NCBI GenBank assembly: GCA_965243635.1
Contig: OZ251574.1
Coordinates: forward strand, 4,092,001-4,156,000
Direction: 5' to 3'
DNA length: 64,000 nucleotides
DNA from: Rs1 sp000416275
Lineage (GTDB): Bacteria > Pseudomonadota > Gammaproteobacteria > Pseudomonadales > Balneatricaceae
Shown: in pieces, positions 51,222 through 60,354 of the stretch
Position numbering within the stretch: the stretch's first letter is position 1
Layout: each line of letters opens with the position of its first letter
Notes under the pieces: model-generated
Told to the model about the DNA's origin: nothing
The model's database searches: none
The model's input: the letters and a program-made list of their open reading frames with translations, nothing else
Position numbers and translations under genes: made by a program

Positions 51222-53489
51222 TCAACTGCGCTTGATAGACTTCTTACGAGTACTTTTCTTAGGACTGCTTTTCTTGCGAGCCGAAGCGGCAGCAGCGGCG
51301 CGTGCAATCACTTTACCACCAGCACCTTTAACCTTACTTTTAGCCGCTTGATTCTCTGACTGGCTGCCGGCACTGGCTTTAGCAGCAACACTGGCTTTTT
51401 CTGTCAGCTTAGATTTTTGCACATATTTATAGCCATTTTTCTTTTCAGCTGCAGGCACTAACTGCCAATCGGCTGTACCTATTAAATCATCGCGCCCCAT
51501 GTCAGTCAGCACGGTCCGCAACCTATCCCAGTTATCCTCATCGTGATAACGCAACAGCGCCTTTTGCGAACGCCTCTGCTCATACTCTCTAGGGACATAG
51601 AGTTTTTCGCTCTTATAAGTGACTTTTTTCAGCGGATTTCGACCAGAGTGATACATCGCTGTCGCCAGCGACATCGGTGATGGATAAAAAGTCTGTACTT
51701 GATCTACTCTGAATTTGTTTTTCTTCAACCACAGCGACAAGTTCAACATGTCGTCATCTTCACAACCAGGGTGCGCCGCGATAAAGTAGGGAATCAAATA
51801 CTGCTTTTTACCCGCCTCTTTCGAGTACTTATCGAACATCCGCTTAAACTTGTCGTAGGTCCCCATGCCCGGTTTCATCATTTTGTTCAATGTTTGTTCT
51901 TCACTGTGCTCAGGCGCTATTTTTAGATACCCTCCCACATGATGTGTCACCAACTCTTTTACATACTCAGGATCTTCCACTGCTAAGTCGTAACGCAATC
52001 CTGAGGCAATCGCTATTTTGTGCACCCCTTTAATCTGTCGAGCTTCTCTATACAACTGTGTCGTTTCACTGTGATCAGTCTTTAGGTTTTTACAAATAAC
52101 TGGATACACACAGGAGAGCTTACGACATGAAGATTGAATCTCATCACTGACACAATTCAAGTGATACATGTTGGAAGTTGGTCCACCTAAATCCGAAATC
52201 ATGCCGGTAAAACCTGGAACTTTATCGCGAATTTCTTCTATTTCTTTAAGAACAGAGGATCTCGAGCGACTTTGAATCACTCGCCCTTCATGCTCAGTGA
52301 TCGAGCAGAAAGTACAACCACCAAAACAGCCGCGCATAATATTGACTGAAAAACGAATCATATCGTAGGCGGGAATTTTACGACTTCCATAGGATGGATG
52401 AGGAATCCGCTGGTAAGGCAGGCCGAACACTGCATCCATTTCTTTTGTGGTCAGAGGAATCGGGGGTGGGTTTGCCCAAATTTCTTTGGTCCCATGGCGC
52501 TGTACTAGCGCCTTTGCATTGTGCGGATTGGACTCTAAGTGCAAAACTCTTGAAGCATGAGCGTAGAGCGCAGAATCTTTAGATACTTTTTCAAAGGATG
52601 GCAAGCGTATATAGGTGCTATCTTTATCTAAGCGCTGCTTGCCTTTCAAAGGCTCGGGGATAATACGAATCGGCACGGTCTCTATCTCGCCGCTCTCTAC
52701 TTTAGAAGAAGCACATTTTTCTTTATCTTCAATATATTGATAAGGATTTGGCAACTCTTCGACATTACTGGACCAATCTATTCTAGATGAGTCAATTTCG
52801 ATATAACCGCTAGGTAGCACATCACGCAACACCACAGTGCCACGTAAATCAGTGATGTCTTTTATATCAACGCCTTCCGCTAAAGCATGAGTGACGTCAA
52901 CGATTGCTCGCTCCGCATTGCCATACAGTAAAATATCGGCCCCTGAATCAATTAACACTGAGCGCCGAACTTTATTACTCCAGTAATCATACTGGGCAAT
53001 TCGTCTTAAACTCGCCTCTATTCCACCAATAACAATCGGCACTTCATGGTAGAGTTCACGACAGCGCTGTGAATAGACAATCACCGCTCTATCCGGCCGC
53101 TTCCCCTCGGCGCCATCAATGGTATAAGCATCATCGTGCCGAACTTTTAGATCGGCAGTATATCTGTTGATCATTGAGTCCATGTTGCCCGCGGTAATCC
53201 CAAAATATAAATTCGGTTTACCTAAGGCGGCGAAATCATCGGTACTTTGCCAATCAGGCTGCGAGATAATACCCACTCTAAATCCCTGCGCTTCAAGTGC
53301 ACGGCCCATTACCGCCATCCCAAAACTTGGATGGTCGATATAGGCATCTCCGGAGACGATTATGACGTCACAGCTATCCCAACCCAGTAAATCCATCTCC
53401 TGGCGAGTTGTCGGTAAAAAGCTGGCGGTGCCGAAACACTCAGCCCAATGCGGTTCTTTCGCAAACAGGTATTCTGCAGTTCTGATCAT
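51222..53489 (-). CDS. ygiQ: YgiQ-family radical SAM protein
   Basis: A 755-residue protein. The N-terminal part (SCDVIIVSGDAYIDHPSFGM, YFGITAGNMDSMINRYTADL) is the B12-binding-like/YgiQ_N domain. The radical SAM [4Fe-4S] motif is C-x3-C-x2-C in MRGCFGGCTFCSITEHEGRV (about residue 395). The middle ISDLGGPTSNMYHLNCVSDE and APEHSEEQTLNKMMKPGMGT motifs, and the C-terminal DUF3362 (FRVDQVQTFYPSPMSLATAM), complete the family. The last 80 residues are a low-complexity Ala/Lys/Ser tail ending KKSSPKKSTRKKSIKRS, possibly nucleic-acid binding. The function of the family is not settled. Confidence 0.92.
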   Translation of the reverse strand: MIRTAEYLFAKEPHWAECFGTASFLPTTRQEMDLLGWDSCDVIIVSGDAYIDHPSFGMAVMGRALEAQGFRVGIISQPDWQSTDDFAALGKPNLYFGITAGNMDSMINRYTADLKVRHDDAYTIDGAEGKRPDRAVIVYSQRCRELYHEVPIVIGGIEASLRRIAQYDYWSNKVRRSVLIDSGADILLYGNAERAIVDVTHALAEGVDIKDITDLRGTVVLRDVLPSGYIEIDSSRIDWSSNVEELPNPYQYIEDKEKCASSKVESGEIETVPIRIIPEPLKGKQRLDKDSTYIRLPSFEKVSKDSALYAHASRVLHLESNPHNAKALVQRHGTKEIWANPPPIPLTTKEMDAVFGLPYQRIPHPSYGSRKIPAYDMIRFSVNIMRGCFGGCTFCSITEHEGRVIQSRSRSSVLKEIEEIRDKVPGFTGMISDLGGPTSNMYHLNCVSDEIQSSCRKLSCVYPVICKNLKTDHSETTQLYREARQIKGVHKIAIASGLRYDLAVEDPEYVKELVTHHVGGYLKIAPEHSEEQTLNKMMKPGMGTYDKFKRMFDKYSKEAGKKQYLIPYFIAAHPGCEDDDMLNLSLWLKKNKFRVDQVQTFYPSPMSLATAMYHSGRNPLKKVTYKSEKLYVPREYEQRRSQKALLRYHDEDNWDRLRTVLTDMGRDDLIGTADWQLVPAAEKKNGYKYVQKSKLTEKASVAAKASAGSQSENQAAKSKVKGAGGKVIARAAAAASARKKSSPKKSTRKKSIKRS

Positions 53490-53790
53490 TAAAATTACAC
53501 AATTAATTTAGCATTTGATATGTCTACCCAATGTTGCCGGTAGCACATTTGACAGGGTTGTTAAGTAACAGTAAATGATACTAACAACGAACGACTTCGA
53601 TAATCCCCTATTATCTCAGAAATGCCGACAAATTCATATCGCTTTCAAATATTAACTTTTACGCAACTAGCCACGCACTTTGCGACACTTTACTGCTACA
53701 ATCTGCACTAAAGGTATTGTGGCTGACCTGCAAATCAGGCGATCCCCGACGCCCCTCATCAGACAACATTGAGAAGCGCTGACTTGAACT
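53490..53790. other. 301-bp region between ygiQ and modA
   Basis: No gene. It holds the divergent promoters. A possible pairing is CCTG...CAGG in GACCTGCAAATCAGG at about 53727; I could not fit the molybdenum-cofactor riboswitch or a ModE box, so no regulatory RNA is called. Confidence 0.35.
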
Positions 53791-54624
53791 ATGACATCTC
53801 TCCCAAGACTATCAGTAACACTCAGTTTTTTAAGCAGTTTACTCACTTCGCAATTTAGTTACGCCAAGCCGGTGATTGTCTATGCTGCCGCCTCTTTAAC
53901 CCAATCAATCAATCAAATTAGCGCTATTTATGAACGGCAAACCCAGCGACAAGTAATCAGTGTCTTCGCCGCTTCATCAACTTTAGCAAGACAGATAGCC
54001 CACGGCGCCCCCGCTGATATTTTTATCAGTGCCAATCAAAAATGGATGCAATATTTATTAGCTGAAGACAGAGTCTCAGCCTCGACACTAACACCATTAC
54101 TAGAGAATCAATTGGTACTTGCCGCACCTAGCAGCAGTCAAATACCAGCCGACGACAGCCGATCAGCTGCGACGATCAACCTTGCAGAACTCCTCCAAAA
54201 CAACCGCTTAGCGACCGGTGACACCAGCCATGTTCCGATCGGCATTTATGCCGAACAAGCTTTACAATCTATAGGCCAATGGGATTCTGTCAAAAGTAAG
54301 CTAGCACTAACCGGCAACTCTCGCAGCGCACTGCTGTTTATCGAACGAGCGACCGTTCCGATCGGCATAGTTTACAAAACCGACGCATTATCATCGTCTA
54401 AAGTGAAGATAGTCGCCAGCTTCTCAGCCGCCAGCCACGATCGCATTCAATACCCGATCGCATTAGTCAAACACCCAAGCAGCGTTATTGGTCAGCCTTT
54501 AAAAGCGCAATCGCTCTCAGCTGGTCAATCACCCGCCGCTGCTTTTTATGATTTTTTACAATCGGACTCCGCCGGCAAAATTTTTCGACAGCATGGATTT
54601 TTGACTTTAGACAATGCTAACTGA
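53791..54624 (+). CDS. modA: Molybdate ABC transporter, substrate-binding protein
   Basis: A 277-residue periplasmic protein. Signal peptide residues 1-25 end at FSYA|KP. The mature part has VIVYAAASLTQSINQISAIY, FAASSTLARQIAHGAPADIF with ISANQKWM, and a C-terminal binding lobe (LALTGNSRSALLFIERATVP). This is the standard ModA pattern in which Ser residues of AASL and ASS bind molybdate. It overlaps modB by 11 bp. Confidence 0.93.
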   Translation: MTSLPRLSVTLSFLSSLLTSQFSYAKPVIVYAAASLTQSINQISAIYERQTQRQVISVFAASSTLARQIAHGAPADIFISANQKWMQYLLAEDRVSASTLTPLLENQLVLAAPSSSQIPADDSRSAATINLAELLQNNRLATGDTSHVPIGIYAEQALQSIGQWDSVKSKLALTGNSRSALLFIERATVPIGIVYKTDALSSSKVKIVASFSAASHDRIQYPIALVKHPSSVIGQPLKAQSLSAGQSPAAAFYDFLQSDSAGKIFRQHGFLTLDNAN

Positions 54625-55303
54625 TTTCGAGATACAGGCAATTTCGCTCAGTCTAAAAGTGGCGGTAAGCTCAGTCACTTTTAGCCTGCCATTGGCTTTA
54701 TTTTTTGCCTGGCTACTTGCCAGAAGTCGCTTTATTGGCAAGCCTATTCTAGATGCAATTATTCATTTACCGCTGGTTTTGCCACCGGTGGTGATTGGCT
54801 ACTTATTATTGATTAGCTTCTCCTCGACCGGGTTTATCGGTATTTTTTTAAAACAAAACTTAAACATTGATATTAGCTTTAGCTGGCAGGGTGCAGCGCT
54901 GGCCAGCGCTATTGTTTCTTTTCCTCTGATGGTGAGGGCCATTAGACAAAGCTTAGAAGCTGTAGATTACAAACTCGAACAAGCGGCTAGCACTTTAGGA
55001 GCCAGCAAGGTAAAAGTATTTATCACTATTACTTTACCACTGATCAGTCCAGGTATTTTAAGCGCTGTAATCTTAGGTTTTGCTCGCAGCTTAGGGGAGT
55101 TCGGCGCTACTATCACTTTTGTATCCAACATTCCCGAAGCCACACGCACCATTCCTTTAGCCATGTATAGCTTTATCCAAACCCCAGGCGCGGAGATGCA
55201 GGCATTGCGACTGTGTATTTTAGCCATTACTATTGCACTGGTAGCGCTCATTGCCTCCTACTGGCTAGAAAACAAACTGCGACCCGCCAGCGGCAGGAGT
55301 TAA
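54614..55303 (+). CDS. modB: Molybdate ABC transporter, permease
   Basis: A 229-residue inner-membrane permease with five or six transmembrane segments (for example SVTFSLPLALFFAWLLA, LPLVLPPVVIGYLLLI, AALASAIVSFPLMVRAI, ILSAVILGFARSLGEFGATI, LCILAITIALVALIASY). The EAA loop for ModC contact is LEQAASTLGASKVKVFITIT with LPLISPGI. The gene overlaps modA and ends 5 bp before modC, making a tight operon. Confidence 0.94.
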   Translation: MLTDFEIQAISLSLKVAVSSVTFSLPLALFFAWLLARSRFIGKPILDAIIHLPLVLPPVVIGYLLLISFSSTGFIGIFLKQNLNIDISFSWQGAALASAIVSFPLMVRAIRQSLEAVDYKLEQAASTLGASKVKVFITITLPLISPGILSAVILGFARSLGEFGATITFVSNIPEATRTIPLAMYSFIQTPGAEMQALRLCILAITIALVALIASYWLENKLRPASGRS

Positions 55304-55308
55304 TTGGG

Positions 55309-56400
55309 ATGCATTTAAAAATAACTAAAACTCTCAATCAGTACACCTTTTCTCTGGATACACGAATATCAGATACTGGCATCAGTGTTATATTTGGTCG
55401 TTCAGGATCAGGCAAAACCACCTTGATCAATATGATTGCAGGGATCAGCCAACCCGATGCCGGGTTTATAAAAACCAGTGCTGGATGCTTCTTTGACTCA
55501 GCGCTTGGCATAAATCTGCCAGTGCACAAAAGAGGCGTCGGCTACGTGTTTCAACAGTCGCGATTATTCCCCCATTTTAGCGTGTTGAAAAATTTAAAAT
55601 ATGGCTATGCTGCACACTTAGACCCCGATCGAGAATTTTTCCAGCAAATAGTCCAGCTACTAGACATCCCAAACCTACTCAAGCTCTATCCAAACCAGCT
55701 ATCTGGTGGAGAAATGCAGCGCGTAGCCATCGGCAGAGCCTTATTGTGCAGACCAAAAATACTGTTGATGGACGAACCACTTGCATCTTTAGATTTACCG
55801 CGCAAGGGCGAGCTACTCCCCTACTTAGCAAAGCTCAACAAACAGCTCAAGTTACCCATTCTCTACGTCACTCACTCACTAGATGAAGTACTTTTTCTCG
55901 CCGACGAAATATTATTATTAGAGCGAGGCAAGCTGGTTTTACAGGGAGAGCTAGAAGCGGTGTGGAATGATAAACTGATCTTGCCATGGCTTAATAACAA
56001 CCAACCTTCCGCAATATTGCACAGCCAAATAACCGCACATCACCCACGCTATTCCCTCACCGCACTGGCGGTCAATGAACAGCAAGTATTTTGGGTAAAC
56101 AAACTCAACTTACCGCTCGGCGAAAGCATTCGAATTAGAGTGTTTGCAAAAGACATATCACTGACACTGCGCAAAGCACCCAGCAGTGAAACCAGTATTC
56201 GCAATATATTCAAAGTAATAATTATCGATATCATTAAGGAGCCACAAAATGTCCGAGTTAAACTGGCCATAGGAGACAACATTTTATGGGCCGAGATAAC
56301 ACTATGGGCTTTTGAAGATTTGAAATTAGCACTCAAGCAAGTGGTCTACGCCCAGGTAAAAAGCATCAGCGTCAACAATCGTGACTGGGCGACTCATTAA
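55309..56400 (+). CDS. modC: Molybdate ABC transporter, ATP-binding protein
   Basis: A 363-residue protein from the ATG at 55309 (AGGAG upstream; the frame is open further into modB). Walker A is GRSGSGKTT (about residue 28), the Q-loop YVFQQSRLFPH, the ABC signature LSGGEMQRVAIGRA, Walker B ILLMDEPLASLD and the H-loop YVTHSLDEV. Residues from about 285 form a TOBE/MOP domain (LPLGESIRIRVFAKDISLTL) that binds molybdate for regulation of transport. It is the last gene of modABC. Confidence 0.95.
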   Translation: MHLKITKTLNQYTFSLDTRISDTGISVIFGRSGSGKTTLINMIAGISQPDAGFIKTSAGCFFDSALGINLPVHKRGVGYVFQQSRLFPHFSVLKNLKYGYAAHLDPDREFFQQIVQLLDIPNLLKLYPNQLSGGEMQRVAIGRALLCRPKILLMDEPLASLDLPRKGELLPYLAKLNKQLKLPILYVTHSLDEVLFLADEILLLERGKLVLQGELEAVWNDKLILPWLNNNQPSAILHSQITAHHPRYSLTALAVNEQQVFWVNKLNLPLGESIRIRVFAKDISLTLRKAPSSETSIRNIFKVIIIDIIKEPQNVRVKLAIGDNILWAEITLWAFEDLKLALKQVVYAQVKSISVNNRDWATH

Positions 56401-56515
56401 TTAGCTCTCATCGAGAGACAGACATCAACTGCAGCCCCTTCGACACAAACCTATTGTAAGATGAAAATATAGAATATAGGCCAGTAGAGCTGACCTATAC
56501 AACGGCTATAACCGC

Positions 56516-57031
56516 CTAGCGCCAGCGACGCTGACTGCGATTAGAAACACCCGCCATTTTCACCAGCCCCGCTCTGGTGTGCGCATGACAGACTGCTATG
56601 GCTAATGCATCCGCCGCATCTTCCTGCGGTAGACCTGGCAGTTTTAAAAGTCGCGCAATCATATGCTGCACTTGGGCTTTGTCGGCACCACCATTACCTA
56701 CCACCGCCTGCTTAACTTTCCTCGCTGCATACTCATAGACGTCCAGAGTCTGCTGAGTGGCCGCAACTATGGCCGCTCCCCTAGCCTGACCTAACTTCAG
56801 GGCCGAATCGGCATTTTTAGCCATAAAAACTTGCTCGATAGCAAATTCCTGCGGGGAATACATTTCAATCACCTCAGTTACACCGGCAAAAACTTGATTC
56901 AATCTATCCGCCAAATCGCCATCTTTCATACGAATACAACCGCTCGCTATGTATTCATTTTTTCCACCAACAGTATTAATGACACCGTACCCAGTTATTC
57001 TCGAACCTGGATCTATCCCCAAAATAATCAT
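56516..57031 (-). CDS. ruvC: Holliday-junction resolvase RuvC
   Basis: A 171-residue endonuclease that cuts Holliday junctions during recombinational repair. Catalytic acids are visible in ILGIDPGSRITGYG (Asp7), EFAIEQVFMAKNADSALKLG (Glu66) and PQEDAADALAIAVCHAH (Asp138/Asp141 positions). Phe in QVF is the base-stacking residue. The usual partners ruvA and ruvB are not next to it; it stands between modABC (convergent) and alr (same direction, 33-bp gap). Confidence 0.95.
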   Translation of the reverse strand: MIILGIDPGSRITGYGVINTVGGKNEYIASGCIRMKDGDLADRLNQVFAGVTEVIEMYSPQEFAIEQVFMAKNADSALKLGQARGAAIVAATQQTLDVYEYAARKVKQAVVGNGGADKAQVQHMIARLLKLPGLPQEDAADALAIAVCHAHTRAGLVKMAGVSNRSQRRWR

Positions 57032-57064
57032 TGAACACTGTACTCATTCAGCAGTGCTGGCAAC

Positions 57065-58144
57065 TCAGTTAACATAGATTCTTGGCACTCGCTTGGTGAC
57101 GCCGGTAAACAATGTATAGGCGATAGTATCGGCCGCTTTAGCCACCTCTTCCACCGCCAAATTATCTCCCCATAACTCCACTTCACTACCTACCACCACA
57201 TTGGCCAGCCCGGTCACATCCACGGTCACCATATCCATTGAAACGCGCCCTGCAATGCTAGCCTTTTGTCCCGCCACCATAATCGGCGACCCATTGACAA
57301 TATGTCGATCGTAACCATCCGCATAGCCGATCGCAATCGTTGCGATGCGGCGCTTACTCCGACAGACAAAGCTAGCGGCATAACCCACTGTCTCATATGC
57401 AACGACATCTTTGACTGCTATCACTTGGGTGGTAAAATTCATCGCCGGTTTTAGTTGCTCAGCCCAATCCTGAGGCACCGCAAAAGGCGAGGCTCCATAG
57501 AGCATTAACCCCGACCTTACCCACTGTCGATGGGTATTTTCAAGCGCAAGTATTGCAGCAGAATTAGCGATCGAATGCTCCGAATTCAACCCTTTCACCG
57601 CCGCGTCAAAAAATGCTAACTGTTTTTTTGTCATCTGATTGTCAAGCTCATCCGCGCACGCCATATGCGACATCAATACAATGTCAGCAACGTTATCACT
57701 CGCCTGCAACTGCTGATAAACACTGGTTAATTCCACGGGCGTCAAACCTAAACGATGCATTCCAGAATCTAATTTAGGCCAGACGTTAATAGGCTGGGAT
57801 AATTTCGCCTCTTGAATGACCTTAACTTGAAATTCACTGTGTAGAGCAGTCCAAAAATTATTACCGGCGATGATCGGCAATTCATCCGCAGTAAAAAAAC
57901 CCTCTAACAATAAAATCGGCGCTTTAATACCCGCCTCTCGCAGTTCGAGCGCTTCTTCTATACAGGCGACCCCAAAAGCACTCGCCAATGGCTCTAGTCT
58001 TTTCGCGACTGGCACGGCACCGTGACCATAAGCATCCGCCTTTACAATGGCAATCGCCTTAGCTGCTGTAGCCAAAGATTTTGCCAATTTAAAATTATGC
58101 TCTATCGCTGATAAATCTATAACTGCCTGTGCCGCTCTAGACAT
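57065..58144 (-). CDS. alr: Alanine racemase
   Basis: A 359-residue PLP racemase making D-alanine for peptidoglycan. The Schiff-base Lys is in AIAIVKADAYGHGAVPVAKR (about residue 34) and the catalytic Tyr in AYETVGYAASFVCRSKRRIA (about residue 254). RVSMDMVTVDVTGLANVVVG and AYTLFTGVTKRVPRIYVN close the fold. It is complete with no anomalies. RidA lies 80 bp upstream in the same direction; RidA protects PLP enzymes such as Alr from 2-aminoacrylate, so co-transcription makes sense. Confidence 0.96.
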   Translation of the reverse strand: MSRAAQAVIDLSAIEHNFKLAKSLATAAKAIAIVKADAYGHGAVPVAKRLEPLASAFGVACIEEALELREAGIKAPILLLEGFFTADELPIIAGNNFWTALHSEFQVKVIQEAKLSQPINVWPKLDSGMHRLGLTPVELTSVYQQLQASDNVADIVLMSHMACADELDNQMTKKQLAFFDAAVKGLNSEHSIANSAAILALENTHRQWVRSGLMLYGASPFAVPQDWAEQLKPAMNFTTQVIAVKDVVAYETVGYAASFVCRSKRRIATIAIGYADGYDRHIVNGSPIMVAGQKASIAGRVSMDMVTVDVTGLANVVVGSEVELWGDNLAVEEVAKAADTIAYTLFTGVTKRVPRIYVN

Positions 58145-58224
58145 CTTTTACCCACTTCCATAAAACCACTAGTTAAGAACCGCGCCCACAAATTTGCAGC
58201 ACCGGACAATATTTTAGCTTTTAG

Positions 58225-58611
58225 CTAACCAATAACCATAATTGCTTCAATTTCAATATCTACCGCTCTTGGCAGCGCTTTAACTTCATAGGCAGCTCTT
58301 GCGGGGTATGGCTGCTTAAAATAACGAGCCATTACCTCATTAACGGCGGCAAAATTACCTAAATCAGCCATTAATATCGACAGTTTTGCAATGTCATCCA
58401 TTGAGCCGCCAGCGGCTTCAGTAATTGCTTTCAAATTTTCAAAGACCCTCACTGCCTGCTCCTCAAAGCCGCCAGCAACTATTTCCATAGTGACGGGGTC
58501 TAAGGGAATCTGACCTGAGATATAGACAGTGCTACCAACTTTTACCGCCTGTGAATAAGCACCAATTGCAGCTGGAGCTTGATCTGTTGAAATAATACTA
58601 CGATTTGCCAT
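58225..58611 (-). CDS. ridA: 2-iminobutanoate/2-iminopropanoate deaminase RidA
   Basis: A 128-residue Rid/YjgF protein that hydrolyses reactive enamines and imines. Motifs are IISTDQAPAAIGAYSQAVKV, VYISGQIPLDPVTMEIVAGG, LKAITEAAGGSMDDIAKLSI and the signature YPARAAYEVKALPRAVDIEI-E, with the substrate-binding Arg (ARAAYEV; usually P-A-R) and Glu. It acts as a cytosolic trimer. It precedes alr in one direction and has a miniature element in its upstream region. Confidence 0.95.
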   Translation of the reverse strand: MANRSIISTDQAPAAIGAYSQAVKVGSTVYISGQIPLDPVTMEIVAGGFEEQAVRVFENLKAITEAAGGSMDDIAKLSILMADLGNFAAVNEVMARYFKQPYPARAAYEVKALPRAVDIEIEAIMVIG

Positions 58612-58635
58612 TTAAATGTCCTCACTTACTTTAAT

Positions 58636-58682
58636 GAGACCTCTGCATAACTACTGCGCTCGCAACGTTATGCAGAGATCTC
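58636..58682. repeat. Miniature element family 1, copy 4 (47 bp)
   Basis: Nearly only two terminal repeats remain: GAGACCTCTGCATAAC and, inverted, GTTATGCAGAGATCTC with 15 bp between, flanked by TTAAT on both sides. It lies 25 bp upstream of ridA, within its promoter region. Confidence 0.82.
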
Positions 58683-58690
58683 TTAATATG

Positions 58691-59065
58691 AACGTACAAT
58701 TAACCTTAGCTCAGAGCCTTGAACAACTGCGCTTAAAGCACTTGAAAATACCTCGCAAAGTAAACTATTTCAATAGCTTTCAACTCACTACAAGGGATTA
58801 TAGTTACTAAAATAAAAATTCAGCTGTAAATCACAAGCTAGATATTGATGATTTTCGTCTGTTTTAAGTATTTAACAATAAGATATTCCAGATTATTACA
58901 TTATTGTTAGAATTATTTATTGTTTTTTGCCCCTAAATTAGGTTTAATCCCCGCTCTGATAGATAGTACTTTAAAATTATATTTAGTCGTCTATTTTAAT
59001 AAGAGCTAGCACTGTGGTAGACAAGCCTACTCGCAATCCATTTCATTATTTATCTGATTATAATT
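58691..59065. other. AT-rich intergenic region upstream of lrp
   Basis: No gene is seen in 375 bp between the divergent ridA and lrp genes. It is very AT-rich, as expected for a region bound by Lrp itself. No consensus site is assigned. Confidence 0.4.
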
Positions 59066-59533
59066 ATGCGTAAACTAGACCGAATAGATCGTAACATTCT
59101 GCGAATTTTACAAAACGACGGCAGAATCTCTTATACTGAACTCGCTGACAATGTTGGACTTTCTACAACACCTTGCATAGAGCGCGTCAGAAGACTGGAA
59201 AAAGAAAAATTCATTGAAGGCTATTACGCCAAACTGAACCCTAGCGCGTTAGGTTTTGACATGTTAGTTTTTGTAGAGATTGCTCTCTCCTATCAATCAC
59301 CTGATGCATTTGAAACTTTCAATCAAGCAGTCAAGCTCCTCCCTTATATCCAAGAATGCCACTTAGTGTCGGGCGATTCTGACTATTTACTAAAAGCGCG
59401 CATTAGAGATATGTCTGAGTACCGAGCGCTACTAGGCGAAATGCTGCTCACCTTGCCCGGGGTCAAAAACTCAAAGAGCTACATTGTTATGGAAGAAGTA
59501 AAGGAAGCCGTTGGCCTGCCCATCAAAGGCTAA
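59066..59533 (+). CDS. lrp: Leucine-responsive regulatory protein (Lrp/AsnC family)
   Basis: A 155-residue regulator. The N-terminal helix-turn-helix is LDRIDRNILRILQNDGRISY with TELADNVGLSTTPCIERVRR (about residues 4-50). The C-terminal RAM ligand domain is LGFDMLVFVEIALSYQSPDA...VSGDSDYLLKARIRDMSEYR and ends SYIVMEEVKE, typical of Lrp rather than AsnC. It forms octamers controlling amino-acid metabolism. It is encoded upstream of the CsrB-like RNA. Confidence 0.92.
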   Translation: MRKLDRIDRNILRILQNDGRISYTELADNVGLSTTPCIERVRRLEKEKFIEGYYAKLNPSALGFDMLVFVEIALSYQSPDAFETFNQAVKLLPYIQECHLVSGDSDYLLKARIRDMSEYRALLGEMLLTLPGVKNSKSYIVMEEVKEAVGLPIKG

Positions 59534-59729
59534 TAAAAAATCATCTTTGCCAGAAATAAGATATTGCTCTAGCTCTAGCTACTCCAATATCGATGGCTCT
59601 CCCCTGCTTCGCAACATAATAAGGCTTGCTGACTAAAAGCTCGCAAGCCTCACATCACTCTGCCAAATCAATATAAATCATGACAATTTCTGGCGCTTTT
59701 TTAAGCCTCTTGCACTAATAGTCAAATTT

Positions 59730-59757
59730 TTAGACGCTAATCACGAACAATTATACT
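59730..59757 (+). promoter_or_regulatory. Candidate sigma-70 promoter of the CsrB-like RNA
   Basis: TTAGAC (59730-59735) and TATACT (59752-59757) are separated by 16 bp. Transcription would start near 59764. Downstream, TAGGAATTAATCCTA (59781-59795) is a palindrome that could bind a regulator; it is not the known GacA/UvrY box. Confidence 0.5.
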
Positions 59758-59763
59758 GAATCA

Positions 59764-60118
59764 CTCTTTAGCATTAAGTTTAGGAATTAATCCTATGTTT
59801 ATAAATCCCCATATCAAGCACAATCTGTTTATGGAGAGTTAAGGAAGGATCTTATTCAATTCCTAGGATGGGAAGCTCAAAGTTACTCAAGGAAAGAGTA
59901 ACATCAGCAGGGAAGCTGACAGATCTTACAGGGACGAATTTAAGATCGTACTACTATTCGCTATTCATTTAGCGCTAGTAAACTTATATGTTGAGATAGA
60001 ATGGATTCTATGTTTCCTGAGGACAGGGACTCAACATACTACTTTAAAGGATTAAAGTAGTATCGGCAGGGAAGTCGAAATCAAGGGCTTTGAATGGATG
60101 ACATTCAAGCCCTTTTAT
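59764..60118 (+). ncRNA. csrB: CsrB-like regulatory RNA (CsrA/RsmA-sequestering)
   Basis: A 355-nt non-coding stretch with about 15 GGA triplets, many exposed in hairpin loops: GTTACTC-AAGGAA-AGAGTAAC (59882-59902), CAGC-AGGGAA-GCTG (59905-59918), ATAGAA-TGGA-TTCTAT, TACTTTAA-AGGA-TTAAAGTA and the loop of the terminator. This is the defining architecture of CsrB/CsrC/RsmZ RNAs, which bind many CsrA dimers and relieve their control of carbon storage and motility genes. It ends in a Rho-independent terminator, AAGGGCTT-TGAATG...CATTCA-AGCCCTT plus a T tract. The 5' end is inferred. No open frame of note is present. Confidence 0.85.
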
Positions 60119-60120
60119 TT
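60083..60120 (+). terminator. Terminator of the CsrB-like RNA
   Basis: AAGGGCTTTGAATG (60083-60096) pairs with CATTCAAGCCCTT (60102-60114) with one bulged T, then TTATTTTG. The loop contains GGAT, as in authentic CsrB terminators. Confidence 0.9.
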
Positions 60121-60354
60121 TGCCTAATTTTTAGAAAACCCCAGCAAACTTCTCAGCTTCTTTTAGCTGATCTGTATAGCAAACAGCTACCGACCTATAA
60201 AATATGCAGACCTGATAAAGACGGTCGTGATATTACAGATCTTAAAAAATCACTGACTAAATCTTAACGGAGACTCTGAACAAGTCACACACACCTCTGG
60301 CGAACAGAGAAGCTGGTGATTAAGACGACGGCTCCGGCATACAGGTTACTGAAA
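60121..60354. other. Gene-free region before the diguanylate cyclase
   Basis: No gene or clear structure is seen between the RNA terminator and the 3' end of the convergent cyclase gene. Confidence 0.4.

Noticed and set aside
53700..53790. Molybdenum-cofactor riboswitch or ModE box upstream of modA
   Set aside because: Expected conserved stems or palindrome could not be fitted to the sequence.
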